Shown: positions 51,512 through 59,086 of the stretch, in pieces
Position numbering within the stretch: the stretch's first letter is position 1
Layout of the letters: every line of letters begins with the position of its first letter
DNA from: Marinobacter sp. THAF197a
GTDB taxonomy: Bacteria; Pseudomonadota; Gammaproteobacteria; Pseudomonadales; Oleiphilaceae
Direction: 5' to 3'
Assembly: GCF_009363275.1 (NCBI RefSeq)
Contig: NZ_CP045324.1
Span: 2,170,001 to 2,234,000, forward strand
DNA length: 64,000 bases
Translations under genes and position numbers: made by a program
The notes under the pieces: generated by a model
The model's input: the letters and a program-made list of their open reading frames with translations, nothing else
What the model was told of the DNA's origin: nothing
Databases searched by the model: none

Positions 51512-51982
51512 ATGGCTGCAATCATTGAATTGAAGACCCTCCTCTCAGAAGACATCCGCCAGCTTGAAACCCTGGCGGACCTTCTCAACCAGGAAAAACA
51601 ACTCCTGGCGTCCTCGGACATCGCTCCGCTCCAGGAAATAACCGCTCAGAAAAACAACATCCTGACGGATATCCGTGAGCGTGCGAAACAAAAGATCCGC
51701 CTGTTGGTGAGCATGGGGTACCGACCGGATGCCGGCGAGCCCTCGAGGTTTATCCGTGCCGGCGGCATGGAAGACCTGTACCAACTCTGGAAAACCGCCG
51801 ATGGGCGCCTTCGTGCGTGCCAGGAACTGAACCAGAACAACGGTCGTGTTGTCGGACACCTTCAAAAACGCCTGACGCGACTCACGGACATCTTCCGTGG
51901 GGCCTCTGCCCAACAGAAGCTTTATGGTGCCAAGGGCGAGCAAACCAGCGTATCCGGCGGCAACATTCTGGCCAGCGCCTGA
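51512..51982 (+). CDS. flgN: Flagellar export chaperone FlgN
   Basis: FlgN is the cytoplasmic chaperone for the hook-filament junction proteins FlgK and FlgL. The 156-residue product is almost entirely helical with heptads (LKTLLSEDIRQLETLADLLNQEKQLLAS) and ends in a polar tail. It follows flgM and is followed by a strong terminator. Confidence 0.92.
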   Translation: MAAIIELKTLLSEDIRQLETLADLLNQEKQLLASSDIAPLQEITAQKNNILTDIRERAKQKIRLLVSMGYRPDAGEPSRFIRAGGMEDLYQLWKTADGRLRACQELNQNNGRVVGHLQKRLTRLTDIFRGASAQQKLYGAKGEQTSVSGGNILASA

Positions 51983-52000
51983 CAGACCCTGCAAACCAAA

Positions 52001-52030
52001 ACGCCCGGATGAGCTATCCGGGCGTTTTTC
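52001..52030. terminator. Strong terminator after flgMN (probably bidirectional)
   Basis: ACGCCCGGAT (52001-52010) and ATCCGGGCGT (52016-52025) form a 10-base stem with loop GAGCT, followed by TTTTTC on the plus strand. The reverse strand ends in TTTTGG, so it may also end the gene at 52054. Confidence 0.93.
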
Positions 52031-52053
52031 GTCAGATTCACCTTACCCGTGCA

Positions 52054-52800
52054 TTAACGGGTGTACATCGTCATTTGGGAATCCGGATGAAACCGTATGT
52101 TGTGAATGCTCACGTTCCCCATGGATGGACTCTGATTGCCGCTCACGCGGATGTTGTCCATCCGGATCTCCTCAATCCGTTCGGGAAACGCCAGTCTCAA
52201 GGCACCATCCTCTCGAATGGAATATCGGGGCTCACCCTCCCTGTAGTGAACACCAGAGATGGTCAGGTCGGAATCGAGGAAACTGAGCACTGGCACAAAA
52301 ATGTTGGCGGCCAGTTTGATTCCCTCTACTGAATCGAGTCCGGCGAGTTGCGGATCATCAACAACGCCGCCAGCACTTCCCGGCATTGCGGCAACCGTTT
52401 CAATACGCTCCAGCAAGCCCACACTGCTTTGAGCCGTTACGCCGGCCATATCGCTGTCAGACAGAGGCGCAAAGCCCCCCTTTTCATATAACTGACCGGC
52501 CTGTGCAGGCATGGATGCCGCGCTGGTATTGCCAGCCGCCAGCGACACCAACGGCTGAAACGGCAACGTCACCATGGTAACCAGCGCTGCCGCATTACGA
52601 TAACGGGCCTGGTGCTTGAGAACACGATGCAGTTCCTTGTCAGTCACCCAGCCAGCGGCGATCAGCACTTCGCCCAGGCGCTGCCCGGTTTCCCGCTGCA
52701 ACAACAACGCCTCGTCCAGCTGACCTTCCGACAAATAGCCGCGATTGATCAACAACCGGCCAAGCCGGGACTTTTCTTCAAACCCCTTACGGATTCTCAC
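52054..52800 (-). CDS. MshEN-domain protein with membrane segment, possible c-di-GMP effector
   Basis: An unrecognised 248-residue protein. Residues 12-35 and 41-64 each match the full MshEN cyclic-di-GMP-binding motif (RLG, two hydrophobics, G, L, L and Q at the fixed spacings). In MshE and related ATPases two such motifs bind one ligand. A hydrophobic segment follows at about 70-89 (AAALVTMVTLPFQPLVSLAAG). Then comes a probably extracytoplasmic part with LSDSDMAGVTAQ (113-124) and a beta-rich C-terminal domain; no ATPase or enzyme motif is visible. GTG 52800 is preferred because GGGAGGAG lies six bases upstream; an extension to 52878 looks noncoding. It faces flgN across a terminator. Confidence 0.75.
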   Translation of the reverse strand: MRIRKGFEEKSRLGRLLINRGYLSEGQLDEALLLQRETGQRLGEVLIAAGWVTDKELHRVLKHQARYRNAAALVTMVTLPFQPLVSLAAGNTSAASMPAQAGQLYEKGGFAPLSDSDMAGVTAQSSVGLLERIETVAAMPGSAGGVVDDPQLAGLDSVEGIKLAANIFVPVLSFLDSDLTISGVHYREGEPRYSIREDGALRLAFPERIEEIRMDNIRVSGNQSPSMGNVSIHNIRFHPDSQMTMYTR

Positions 52801-53002
52801 TAGGCTCCTCCCGCATTCAGAGTGATCACCGTACAACCAGGCCCGGTATTGATAATGATTAAAGCGTAGCCCAATCACCTGGCCTACGCTGTTCTGATTT
52901 GCACTTATTCAGGTAAGGATCTGTTAAGATCTTCGCTAATTTTGTTCTATCCGGATTGTCTCAGGATTCCTGATAACAACTGAAACTGTGAGAGCCTCTG
53001 AA

Positions 53003-53599
53003 ATGACAAATATCGTAAAACCCGTATCAACTGTGATGTCAGTCCTGTTTGCCGCCATCGCTGCCCTGATGCTGGCCACTCCGATTCAGGCAGAAGAACT
53101 GCCGAAGGTTCGCTTTGTTACCTCTGAAGGGGCCTTTGAGCTTGAGTTGCGCCCTGACGTAGCCCCGAAAACCGTGGAGAATTTCCTCTCCTATGTCGAA
53201 GACGGATTCTACGACGGTACGATCTTTCACCGGGTGATTCCCGGCTTTATGATTCAGGGCGGCGGATTTACCGACACCATGGCCCGTAAACAGACCAAGA
53301 ACCCCATCGTTAACGAAGCTTCAGCAACCCTGCCTAATCTTCGGGGCACCGTGGCCATGGCCCGAACCAGCTCCCCAAATTCAGCAACCTCTCAGTTCTT
53401 CATTAATGTCGCCAAAAACGATTTCCTGAATGCTGGTGTGCGTGGTGCGGGCTACGCGGTCTTTGGCAAAGTCACCGAAGGCATGGGCGTGATCGACAAG
53501 ATTGCCGGCGTACAAACCGGACATCGCCAGGGCATGGCGGATGTTCCGGTTCAGGCCGTCGTGATCGAGAAAGTGACTCTGGTTAACACTGAAGACTGA
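53003..53599 (+). CDS. Periplasmic peptidyl-prolyl isomerase (cyclophilin type)
   Basis: A cyclophilin that speeds proline cis-trans isomerisation in folding periplasmic proteins. The 198-residue product has a signal peptide (VLFAAIAALMLATPIQA) and a cyclophilin domain with FHRVIPGFMIQGGGF and ARTSSPNSATSQFFINV, as in PpiA. The tryptophan of eukaryotic cyclophilins that binds cyclosporin is absent, as is usual in bacteria. ATG 53003 (MTNIVKP) is chosen; GTG 52988 is possible. It precedes mnmC by five bases, so the two are probably co-transcribed. Confidence 0.93.
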   Translation: MTNIVKPVSTVMSVLFAAIAALMLATPIQAEELPKVRFVTSEGAFELELRPDVAPKTVENFLSYVEDGFYDGTIFHRVIPGFMIQGGGFTDTMARKQTKNPIVNEASATLPNLRGTVAMARTSSPNSATSQFFINVAKNDFLNAGVRGAGYAVFGKVTEGMGVIDKIAGVQTGHRQGMADVPVQAVVIEKVTLVNTED

Positions 53600-53604
53600 G
53601 CACC

Positions 53605-55476
53605 ATGCATTCCCCCTGCCTGCCGCCGGCCATGGAGCCGGCAGAACTTGTCTGGCGCGACGGCGTGCCCGAATCCACCCGGTTTGGAGACGTATATTTC
53701 AGCAGGGACAACGGCCTGGCAGAAACCCGGTATGTTTTTATCGGGCATAACCAGTTGCCGGAGCGGTTCCAGCAGGTGCCAGACGCGAGCCACTTTGTGA
53801 TTGCTGAAACCGGTTTTGGCACGGGCCTGAATTTTCTCGCCGCCTGGGCGGAATGGTTAAAGCAGCGCTCGGCCGATGACAGCGCCATTCTGCATTTTGT
53901 GTCGGTAGAGCGATTTCCCCTGCGCCGTCAGGACCTCGAAAAGGCCCTGTCGTACTGGCCCGAGCTAACCCCCCTGGCAGCGGAGCTTATCGAACAGTAC
54001 CCTCCACTGATCAAGGGCACTCATCGGCTGGTGCTGGCCGGAGGTCGGGTTCGGCTTACCCTGTATTTTGGAGATGTCCTGGACGCCTGGAAGGATCTCA
54101 CTTTTACAGCCGATGCCTGGTTCCTTGACGGCTTCGCCCCGTCGTTAAACCCGGACATGTGGCTGGACGACGCCATCGGGCTGATCACAAGCCACAGCAA
54201 ACCCGGAACGACCCTGGCCACGTTTACCGCCGTTGGCCGTGTGCGCCGCAGCCTTGCAGAGGCTGGCTTCGAGATCGCCAAAGTCCCTGGCTTTGGCCGC
54301 AAGCGGGAAATGCTTGCAGGTATTTACGCGCCGGGGAATGCGACTAAACAAGAGGCGAAAACTGGCACGGTTGCCATTATCGGTGCAGGAATTGCCGGCA
54401 CCTTGCTCGCCCGCAACCTGGCGGAACGGGGTGTTCAGGTGCTGCTACTGGACAAGGCGCCCCACACCGGTTCTGCGGCATCTGGCAATCCCCAGGGCGC
54501 ACTCTATGTAAAACTTGGCGTGGAGTACAACGCACAGACTGAGCTTTCTGCAACGGCCCTCAGTTTCAGCCAACGTTTCTATCGGCCCTGGCAAAACCGC
54601 TTCTGGCACCCAACGGGACTACTGCAACTGGCAACCGATGATCAGGAAGCCGATCGCCAGCGGCGGTTCTGCGATCGCAATGATTACCCGGCTGACCTGC
54701 TGGAACCGGTGGATGCAATCCGGGCAAGCGAGCTGGCAGGAATTGCGGTTAACACTGGCGGTCTCTGGTTTCCCGGTTCTGGCTGGCTTGAGCCTGCAAA
54801 GGCCTGTCAGCAGCTGGCTGAACACCCGCTGATTGAAACACGATTCAGTTACCAGGTCGCTAACCTTCTGCCATGTAACAATCAATGGTGTATCCGAAAT
54901 CACTCTGGCGAAGACAGCCGCGCAGACGCTGTGGTCATTGCCGGAGGTCACGAAAGCCCCGCCCTGGTGCCCGTAGGCGGGCAGCTCCGTTTGAAAGCGA
55001 TCCGAGGTCAGGTTACTGAACTACCGGAGGCAGACTTCAACCTGCCTCAAGCCGTAATCTGCGGAACCAAGTATGTCAATCCGGTTCACGGCGGCCGTGC
55101 GGTTACTGGCGCGACGTTCGACTTGAAGGACAGCACCCGGCACCCTACCCGGGCCGGCCATCAGGAAAACCTCGATGAGCTGCAACGCTCACTGCCATCT
55201 GTCGTTAAAGGGTTGCTGCCCGATCCGGATCAGCTGCAAGGGAGAGTGGCCTTTCGTTGCACCACCCACGATTATCAGCCTGTGGCCGGCCGCATGCAGG
55301 ATACCGAAGGGAACCACCTCAACGACCTGTATCTGCTGACTGGCCTCGGTAGCAAAGGGTTGGTCTGGGCACCCTTGCTGGCAGAATACCTGGCAGATGT
55401 TATCAGCGGCCAACCCCACTGCTTGCCAGCGCCGCTCTCAAAGCGACTGGAAACGGGGAGGCTATACCGAACCTGA
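53605..55476 (+). CDS. mnmC: Bifunctional tRNA 5-methylaminomethyl-2-thiouridine enzyme MnmC
   Basis: MnmC completes the mnm5s2U modification of wobble uridine 34. The C-terminal FAD domain removes the carboxymethyl group, and the N-terminal methyltransferase adds the methyl from SAM. The 623-residue product has the MTase motif AETGFGTGLNFLAAW (about 71-85) and the FAD motif AIIGAGIAGTLLARNLAERG (about 255). The C-terminal block LYLLTGLGSKGLVWAPLLAEYL also fits. The length is typical. ATG 53605 follows the cyclophilin gene. Confidence 0.96.
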   Translation: MHSPCLPPAMEPAELVWRDGVPESTRFGDVYFSRDNGLAETRYVFIGHNQLPERFQQVPDASHFVIAETGFGTGLNFLAAWAEWLKQRSADDSAILHFVSVERFPLRRQDLEKALSYWPELTPLAAELIEQYPPLIKGTHRLVLAGGRVRLTLYFGDVLDAWKDLTFTADAWFLDGFAPSLNPDMWLDDAIGLITSHSKPGTTLATFTAVGRVRRSLAEAGFEIAKVPGFGRKREMLAGIYAPGNATKQEAKTGTVAIIGAGIAGTLLARNLAERGVQVLLLDKAPHTGSAASGNPQGALYVKLGVEYNAQTELSATALSFSQRFYRPWQNRFWHPTGLLQLATDDQEADRQRRFCDRNDYPADLLEPVDAIRASELAGIAVNTGGLWFPGSGWLEPAKACQQLAEHPLIETRFSYQVANLLPCNNQWCIRNHSGEDSRADAVVIAGGHESPALVPVGGQLRLKAIRGQVTELPEADFNLPQAVICGTKYVNPVHGGRAVTGATFDLKDSTRHPTRAGHQENLDELQRSLPSVVKGLLPDPDQLQGRVAFRCTTHDYQPVAGRMQDTEGNHLNDLYLLTGLGSKGLVWAPLLAEYLADVISGQPHCLPAPLSKRLETGRLYRT

Positions 55477-55590
55477 CACTTACTCAGGCGTAATGAAGCC
55501 GGTATACAGTTTTGTGACATTCAGCCGTTACCATTACAGGAGCTGCTCTGCATTGGGATGTTGCAGCAGTCACATGGGAGAGTTAGTGGA

Positions 55591-56223
55591 ATGTCTATTC
55601 ACGTAAGTGAGCCGGGGCGACCAATCGGCACCCGATTGCCGGAAGCCTTGCGAAGCCGTCGCGTTGGCGACGTCACCGAGCTGACGGAATCCGGCGCGAT
55701 TTCACCGGGCCACAGCGAGGCAACCGACGCGGAGTTTCAGCAGGCCGCCAACAGCGGCCGCCACCGTGCACTCCAGGAGTATGGCGCCGCAGCCGCCGGA
55801 GAGCGGCGCGAGGAGCGCGTGTACCTGCCCGTTTCGGCAATATGCTCACCGGCGCTTTACTCAGTACCCGCCACGGCGTCCATGGGTGAGGCCATGTCCA
55901 GCATGGAAGACAACAATGTGCACCATCTGGTCATACTGGCCGACCACAACGTTGCGGGCCTGATTGACCTGCGCTGGCTGCTCTCCTGGCTCCACGAAAA
56001 CCCGCCACAAGCAGTAGATCACAGCCTGTCTCAGGTTGAACTGCCAGCTTTCCTGACCGCCTCTCCGGAAACAGACGCACACCAGCTCGCACGGCTTATG
56101 CTTGCGCACCAATTGAACGCGGCACTGATCGTTGACGCAAAGGGCCAACCATCAGGCATTGTGACCAGTACCGACTACCTGAAGCTGTATGCCAGCGCCA
56201 GCCGGCACGAGGGGGCCGTCTAA
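55591..56223 (+). CDS. CBS-domain pair protein
   Basis: A 210-residue protein with an unstructured first third (rich in Ala, Gly, Glu) and two CBS domains (SAICSPALYSVPATASMGEAMSS and LTASPETDAHQLARLMLAHQ). The pair forms a Bateman module that may bind an adenosine nucleotide. No output domain is fused, so any role is through protein contact. ATG 55591 (MSIHVSEPG) is preferred over a longer frame to 55558; GGGAGAG lies nine bases upstream. It may follow mnmC on the same transcript, about 114 bases downstream. Confidence 0.8.
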   Translation: MSIHVSEPGRPIGTRLPEALRSRRVGDVTELTESGAISPGHSEATDAEFQQAANSGRHRALQEYGAAAAGERREERVYLPVSAICSPALYSVPATASMGEAMSSMEDNNVHHLVILADHNVAGLIDLRWLLSWLHENPPQAVDHSLSQVELPAFLTASPETDAHQLARLMLAHQLNAALIVDAKGQPSGIVTSTDYLKLYASASRHEGAV

Positions 56224-56246
56224 GTCCCCTTCCCCTTTCAAAGCCA

Positions 56247-58934
56247 TTAAGGGGTATCGGAGGTCAGTGCATCGCCCTCCGGGCCGAACAGTCTAATTGC
56301 CAGCTCACCACCCAGGTCCACCAACGCAGTAATTTCATCATCCCGATAGTTTTTCAGCCTTAACACATTCAACCCCTCTACCTCAGGCTGAATGCGCCAG
56401 CTCCGGTAAGCCGCTTCTTCTTCACCACGATTCAGCCTTGCCAGGATTGCATGGCGGGTGGAAGGGTTTCCAGCCACTTCAGCGAAGACCCCATCGGTGG
56501 AGCCAGCAATGACCATATCGCCGTTAAACAGAAGGCCCTGACTCAGCTCTACAATGGCAGTGTCATTCTGATCATTGGCCGACAATGCGCTGCCGATGGC
56601 GCCCGAGGTACTGTAACCGAGAGCAAACCCGGCCCGGCTGTTCACACGTGTGCGAATGAGTTCGTCAGCGTCGTCTTCGTTGACTTCCACTCGATACTCA
56701 AAGGGGCCGTCACCAATCAGCCAGGCGCTACCATCGCCGTAAAACCCGTGCCGCAGAACCTCGGCGGATTCTTCTCCAACCTGGTAAACCGACACTGTCC
56801 CCGAGGCGCTGCCACCGAAGAAGAAGGGGCCAGTAACCGCCGTGCCATCGATCGATGATGGTGCAAAGCCAAACAGCAAAGGGCTGAGAGCGGCGACACT
56901 GCCGCCCACCACGTTATCATCGCCTCCGGAGCCCACCTGGCGAGTCCAGGCGATCGTTGGCACCAGCACATCGCCATCAGGGATGGTGTCGACTCTTGTC
57001 AGGAATGCGTCGATGCCGCCGGCGGACGACTCGCCACTCCAAACGCCGTCGGTTTCACCGGCAATCGCTACATAGCCGCTGCCTGGATTGAGCCCTATCC
57101 ATCGAACACGGTCCTGCCCGGAGGTACCAAACCGAAGCAGATCATCCCAGCGCAGCTGATACTCTCCTTCACTTAGTCGATAAACGCCTACAATCACATT
57201 ATCTCCGGCCCCGGCATCACCTGAGCCGATCGGCTCGTCAGTAGTGAATGCCACGGCCATTTCATATCGGGTGACCCGGACCGTGTCTTCGGTCACCCGG
57301 CGCTCCGCCACATCCACGAATACATCCGGGCGGGCTGAGGCATCTGCGAGATCGGCAACAACCACGGGGTCGCCTAGCAGGGCGCCAGTCTGATCATAAA
57401 TGCGCACCTGAACCTGGCCATTGTGACTCCCGGCCACAAAGTAGCGGCCGCCATGACCAACGGCAAAGTCCGTCGCAACAAACCCGTCATTCCAGACAAT
57501 AGACTCTTTTAGACGATTGAAACTGAGCCTCAACAGGTTATCGCTGGCACCTCTGGCATAACCTTCCCGGCCCGCCTGGAACCGGCTGTCTACCGCCAGG
57601 TTCGCAAACCGGTCGTGCAGGTCCTCCGGCGACGAATAGCTCTCACTGGCACGGACCTCGAAAAGCAATTCATTCTGGCCAACGGGGAAGCTTAACGTAT
57701 CGTTTTCCACGCCCTCCTGCTCAATGACAAACTCGGTTCCCAGCCGTGCCGTGGAGCCTTGGGCGTGCGTCAAACGGACCTTGACGACGTCCTCCCTATC
57801 ACCGGACAGTGTGGCCCGATATTGCCCGGTTGTACCGGTGTTCAGAGTATCCCTGGGGCCACCGTTGAGCGTTTCGATGGCAACCGTCGGTTCGTTGTCA
57901 CGAATGGTCAGGTTGGTTCGCACACCGGTGTCCGATGCGCCCAGGGAGGCAATGCCCGTGCGCACCTCTGTTAAATGAAGCTGCGCCAGTTCGGAAGGCT
58001 CGGGGATGGTGTCGTCAATGACTTCCAATGGTATGTAGCACTCGGTGATGCCTGGCTCGAGGGTAATCAGCCCCCGGTCCTTGATGCCAGCGTCATTCTC
58101 GTAGTACTCAATGTAGGTCAGCTCCTCGCCCTGTTCATCCACCGGAAACGCGGTGTTGCTGCCCTGCACGACAATGTCGTTACCGATAATGGCCCGGCCG
58201 AGGTTGTCACTGCTGTATTCACACCGCTGGTGCGGCGGGTTTTCCTCGTCATCACAGTTATTCTCATCAAACTCCGAGCGCAGCTCGAAAGCGATGGAAA
58301 CCCTTGTCACGGAGGGTTGGTCTAAAAGGACCTTTGCAAACACGCGATTGGTTGGCGAAGTAACTGCCTTGGACTCCTTAAACGAACCATCCTCGTTGTA
58401 CAGGTCAATCTCATAGTCATGTTCGCCGACCACATCCAGGGCGGGCAGCTCACAACGGGTTCTGGAGCTGTCGGGAATGTCCGGGCTTTCGCCCTCGGTG
58501 AACGACGGCGCCTCCAGCGACACCACATTCCGTTTGACTTCAATATCAAAAGGCTGGAACCCGGCCATGCGGCCATCGGTAGTGACGATATCGATATTGT
58601 CGTTTCGGCCCAGGTCTGCCTCACCTCTCGCCCCTCCGGAAAGCCCGGGGACGCCACGCATGATGATGCCTTGCCGGGCCTTGTTGCTGGTATCTTCCAG
58701 CGCCAGCCAGGACGGTGCGTTAGTAAGGGAATAATCCAGAATACTTTCGCCACCATAGGCGCCCCAGTTGTAGTAATACTCTACGCCCAGGTAGGCGGTA
58801 GTAGGCGGCGCGCCAAGCAGCGTGGGCTGGTCGGGGTCTTTCTCGGTTTTACAGCCGGCAGACGCCAGTGCGATCAGGGCCAGGCCCAGGAGGCGGCCAG
58901 AGAAGGAGGTGCGAGGGAGCAGATCGGCGCGCAT
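56247..58934 (-). CDS. Large surface lipoprotein with Calx-beta-like repeats
   Basis: An 895-residue lipoprotein of unknown function. Signal LLGLALIALASAGC has a valid lipobox (Cys about residue 28). An N-terminal putative Ig-like module contains YYYNWGAYGGESILDYSL. Calx-beta-like segments include NTAFPVDEQGEELTYIEYYEND and VKVRLTHAQGSTARLGTEF. The second half (about 480-890) carries beta-propeller-like repeats (GHGGRYFVAGSHNGQVQVRIYD, GGSASGTVSVYQ). It probably resides on the outer membrane or cell surface. It is transcribed away from ligA's neighbour and has no obvious partner nearby. Confidence 0.65.
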   Translation of the reverse strand: MRADLLPRTSFSGRLLGLALIALASAGCKTEKDPDQPTLLGAPPTTAYLGVEYYYNWGAYGGESILDYSLTNAPSWLALEDTSNKARQGIIMRGVPGLSGGARGEADLGRNDNIDIVTTDGRMAGFQPFDIEVKRNVVSLEAPSFTEGESPDIPDSSRTRCELPALDVVGEHDYEIDLYNEDGSFKESKAVTSPTNRVFAKVLLDQPSVTRVSIAFELRSEFDENNCDDEENPPHQRCEYSSDNLGRAIIGNDIVVQGSNTAFPVDEQGEELTYIEYYENDAGIKDRGLITLEPGITECYIPLEVIDDTIPEPSELAQLHLTEVRTGIASLGASDTGVRTNLTIRDNEPTVAIETLNGGPRDTLNTGTTGQYRATLSGDREDVVKVRLTHAQGSTARLGTEFVIEQEGVENDTLSFPVGQNELLFEVRASESYSSPEDLHDRFANLAVDSRFQAGREGYARGASDNLLRLSFNRLKESIVWNDGFVATDFAVGHGGRYFVAGSHNGQVQVRIYDQTGALLGDPVVVADLADASARPDVFVDVAERRVTEDTVRVTRYEMAVAFTTDEPIGSGDAGAGDNVIVGVYRLSEGEYQLRWDDLLRFGTSGQDRVRWIGLNPGSGYVAIAGETDGVWSGESSAGGIDAFLTRVDTIPDGDVLVPTIAWTRQVGSGGDDNVVGGSVAALSPLLFGFAPSSIDGTAVTGPFFFGGSASGTVSVYQVGEESAEVLRHGFYGDGSAWLIGDGPFEYRVEVNEDDADELIRTRVNSRAGFALGYSTSGAIGSALSANDQNDTAIVELSQGLLFNGDMVIAGSTDGVFAEVAGNPSTRHAILARLNRGEEEAAYRSWRIQPEVEGLNVLRLKNYRDDEITALVDLGGELAIRLFGPEGDALTSDTP

Positions 58935-59086
58935 GCAAAAATCCGTTTCATGACGTTGTTGTTATGGCGGTGCCAGCGGGTGCGTTACACGCCCCGTTTA
59001 CACACCGTTACAGATCAACGCCATGTTAGCCAATTTGCGCCCTGCCGGATCTGCGCGAGTTCTCAGATTCACCGGCCGGGCCCGCA

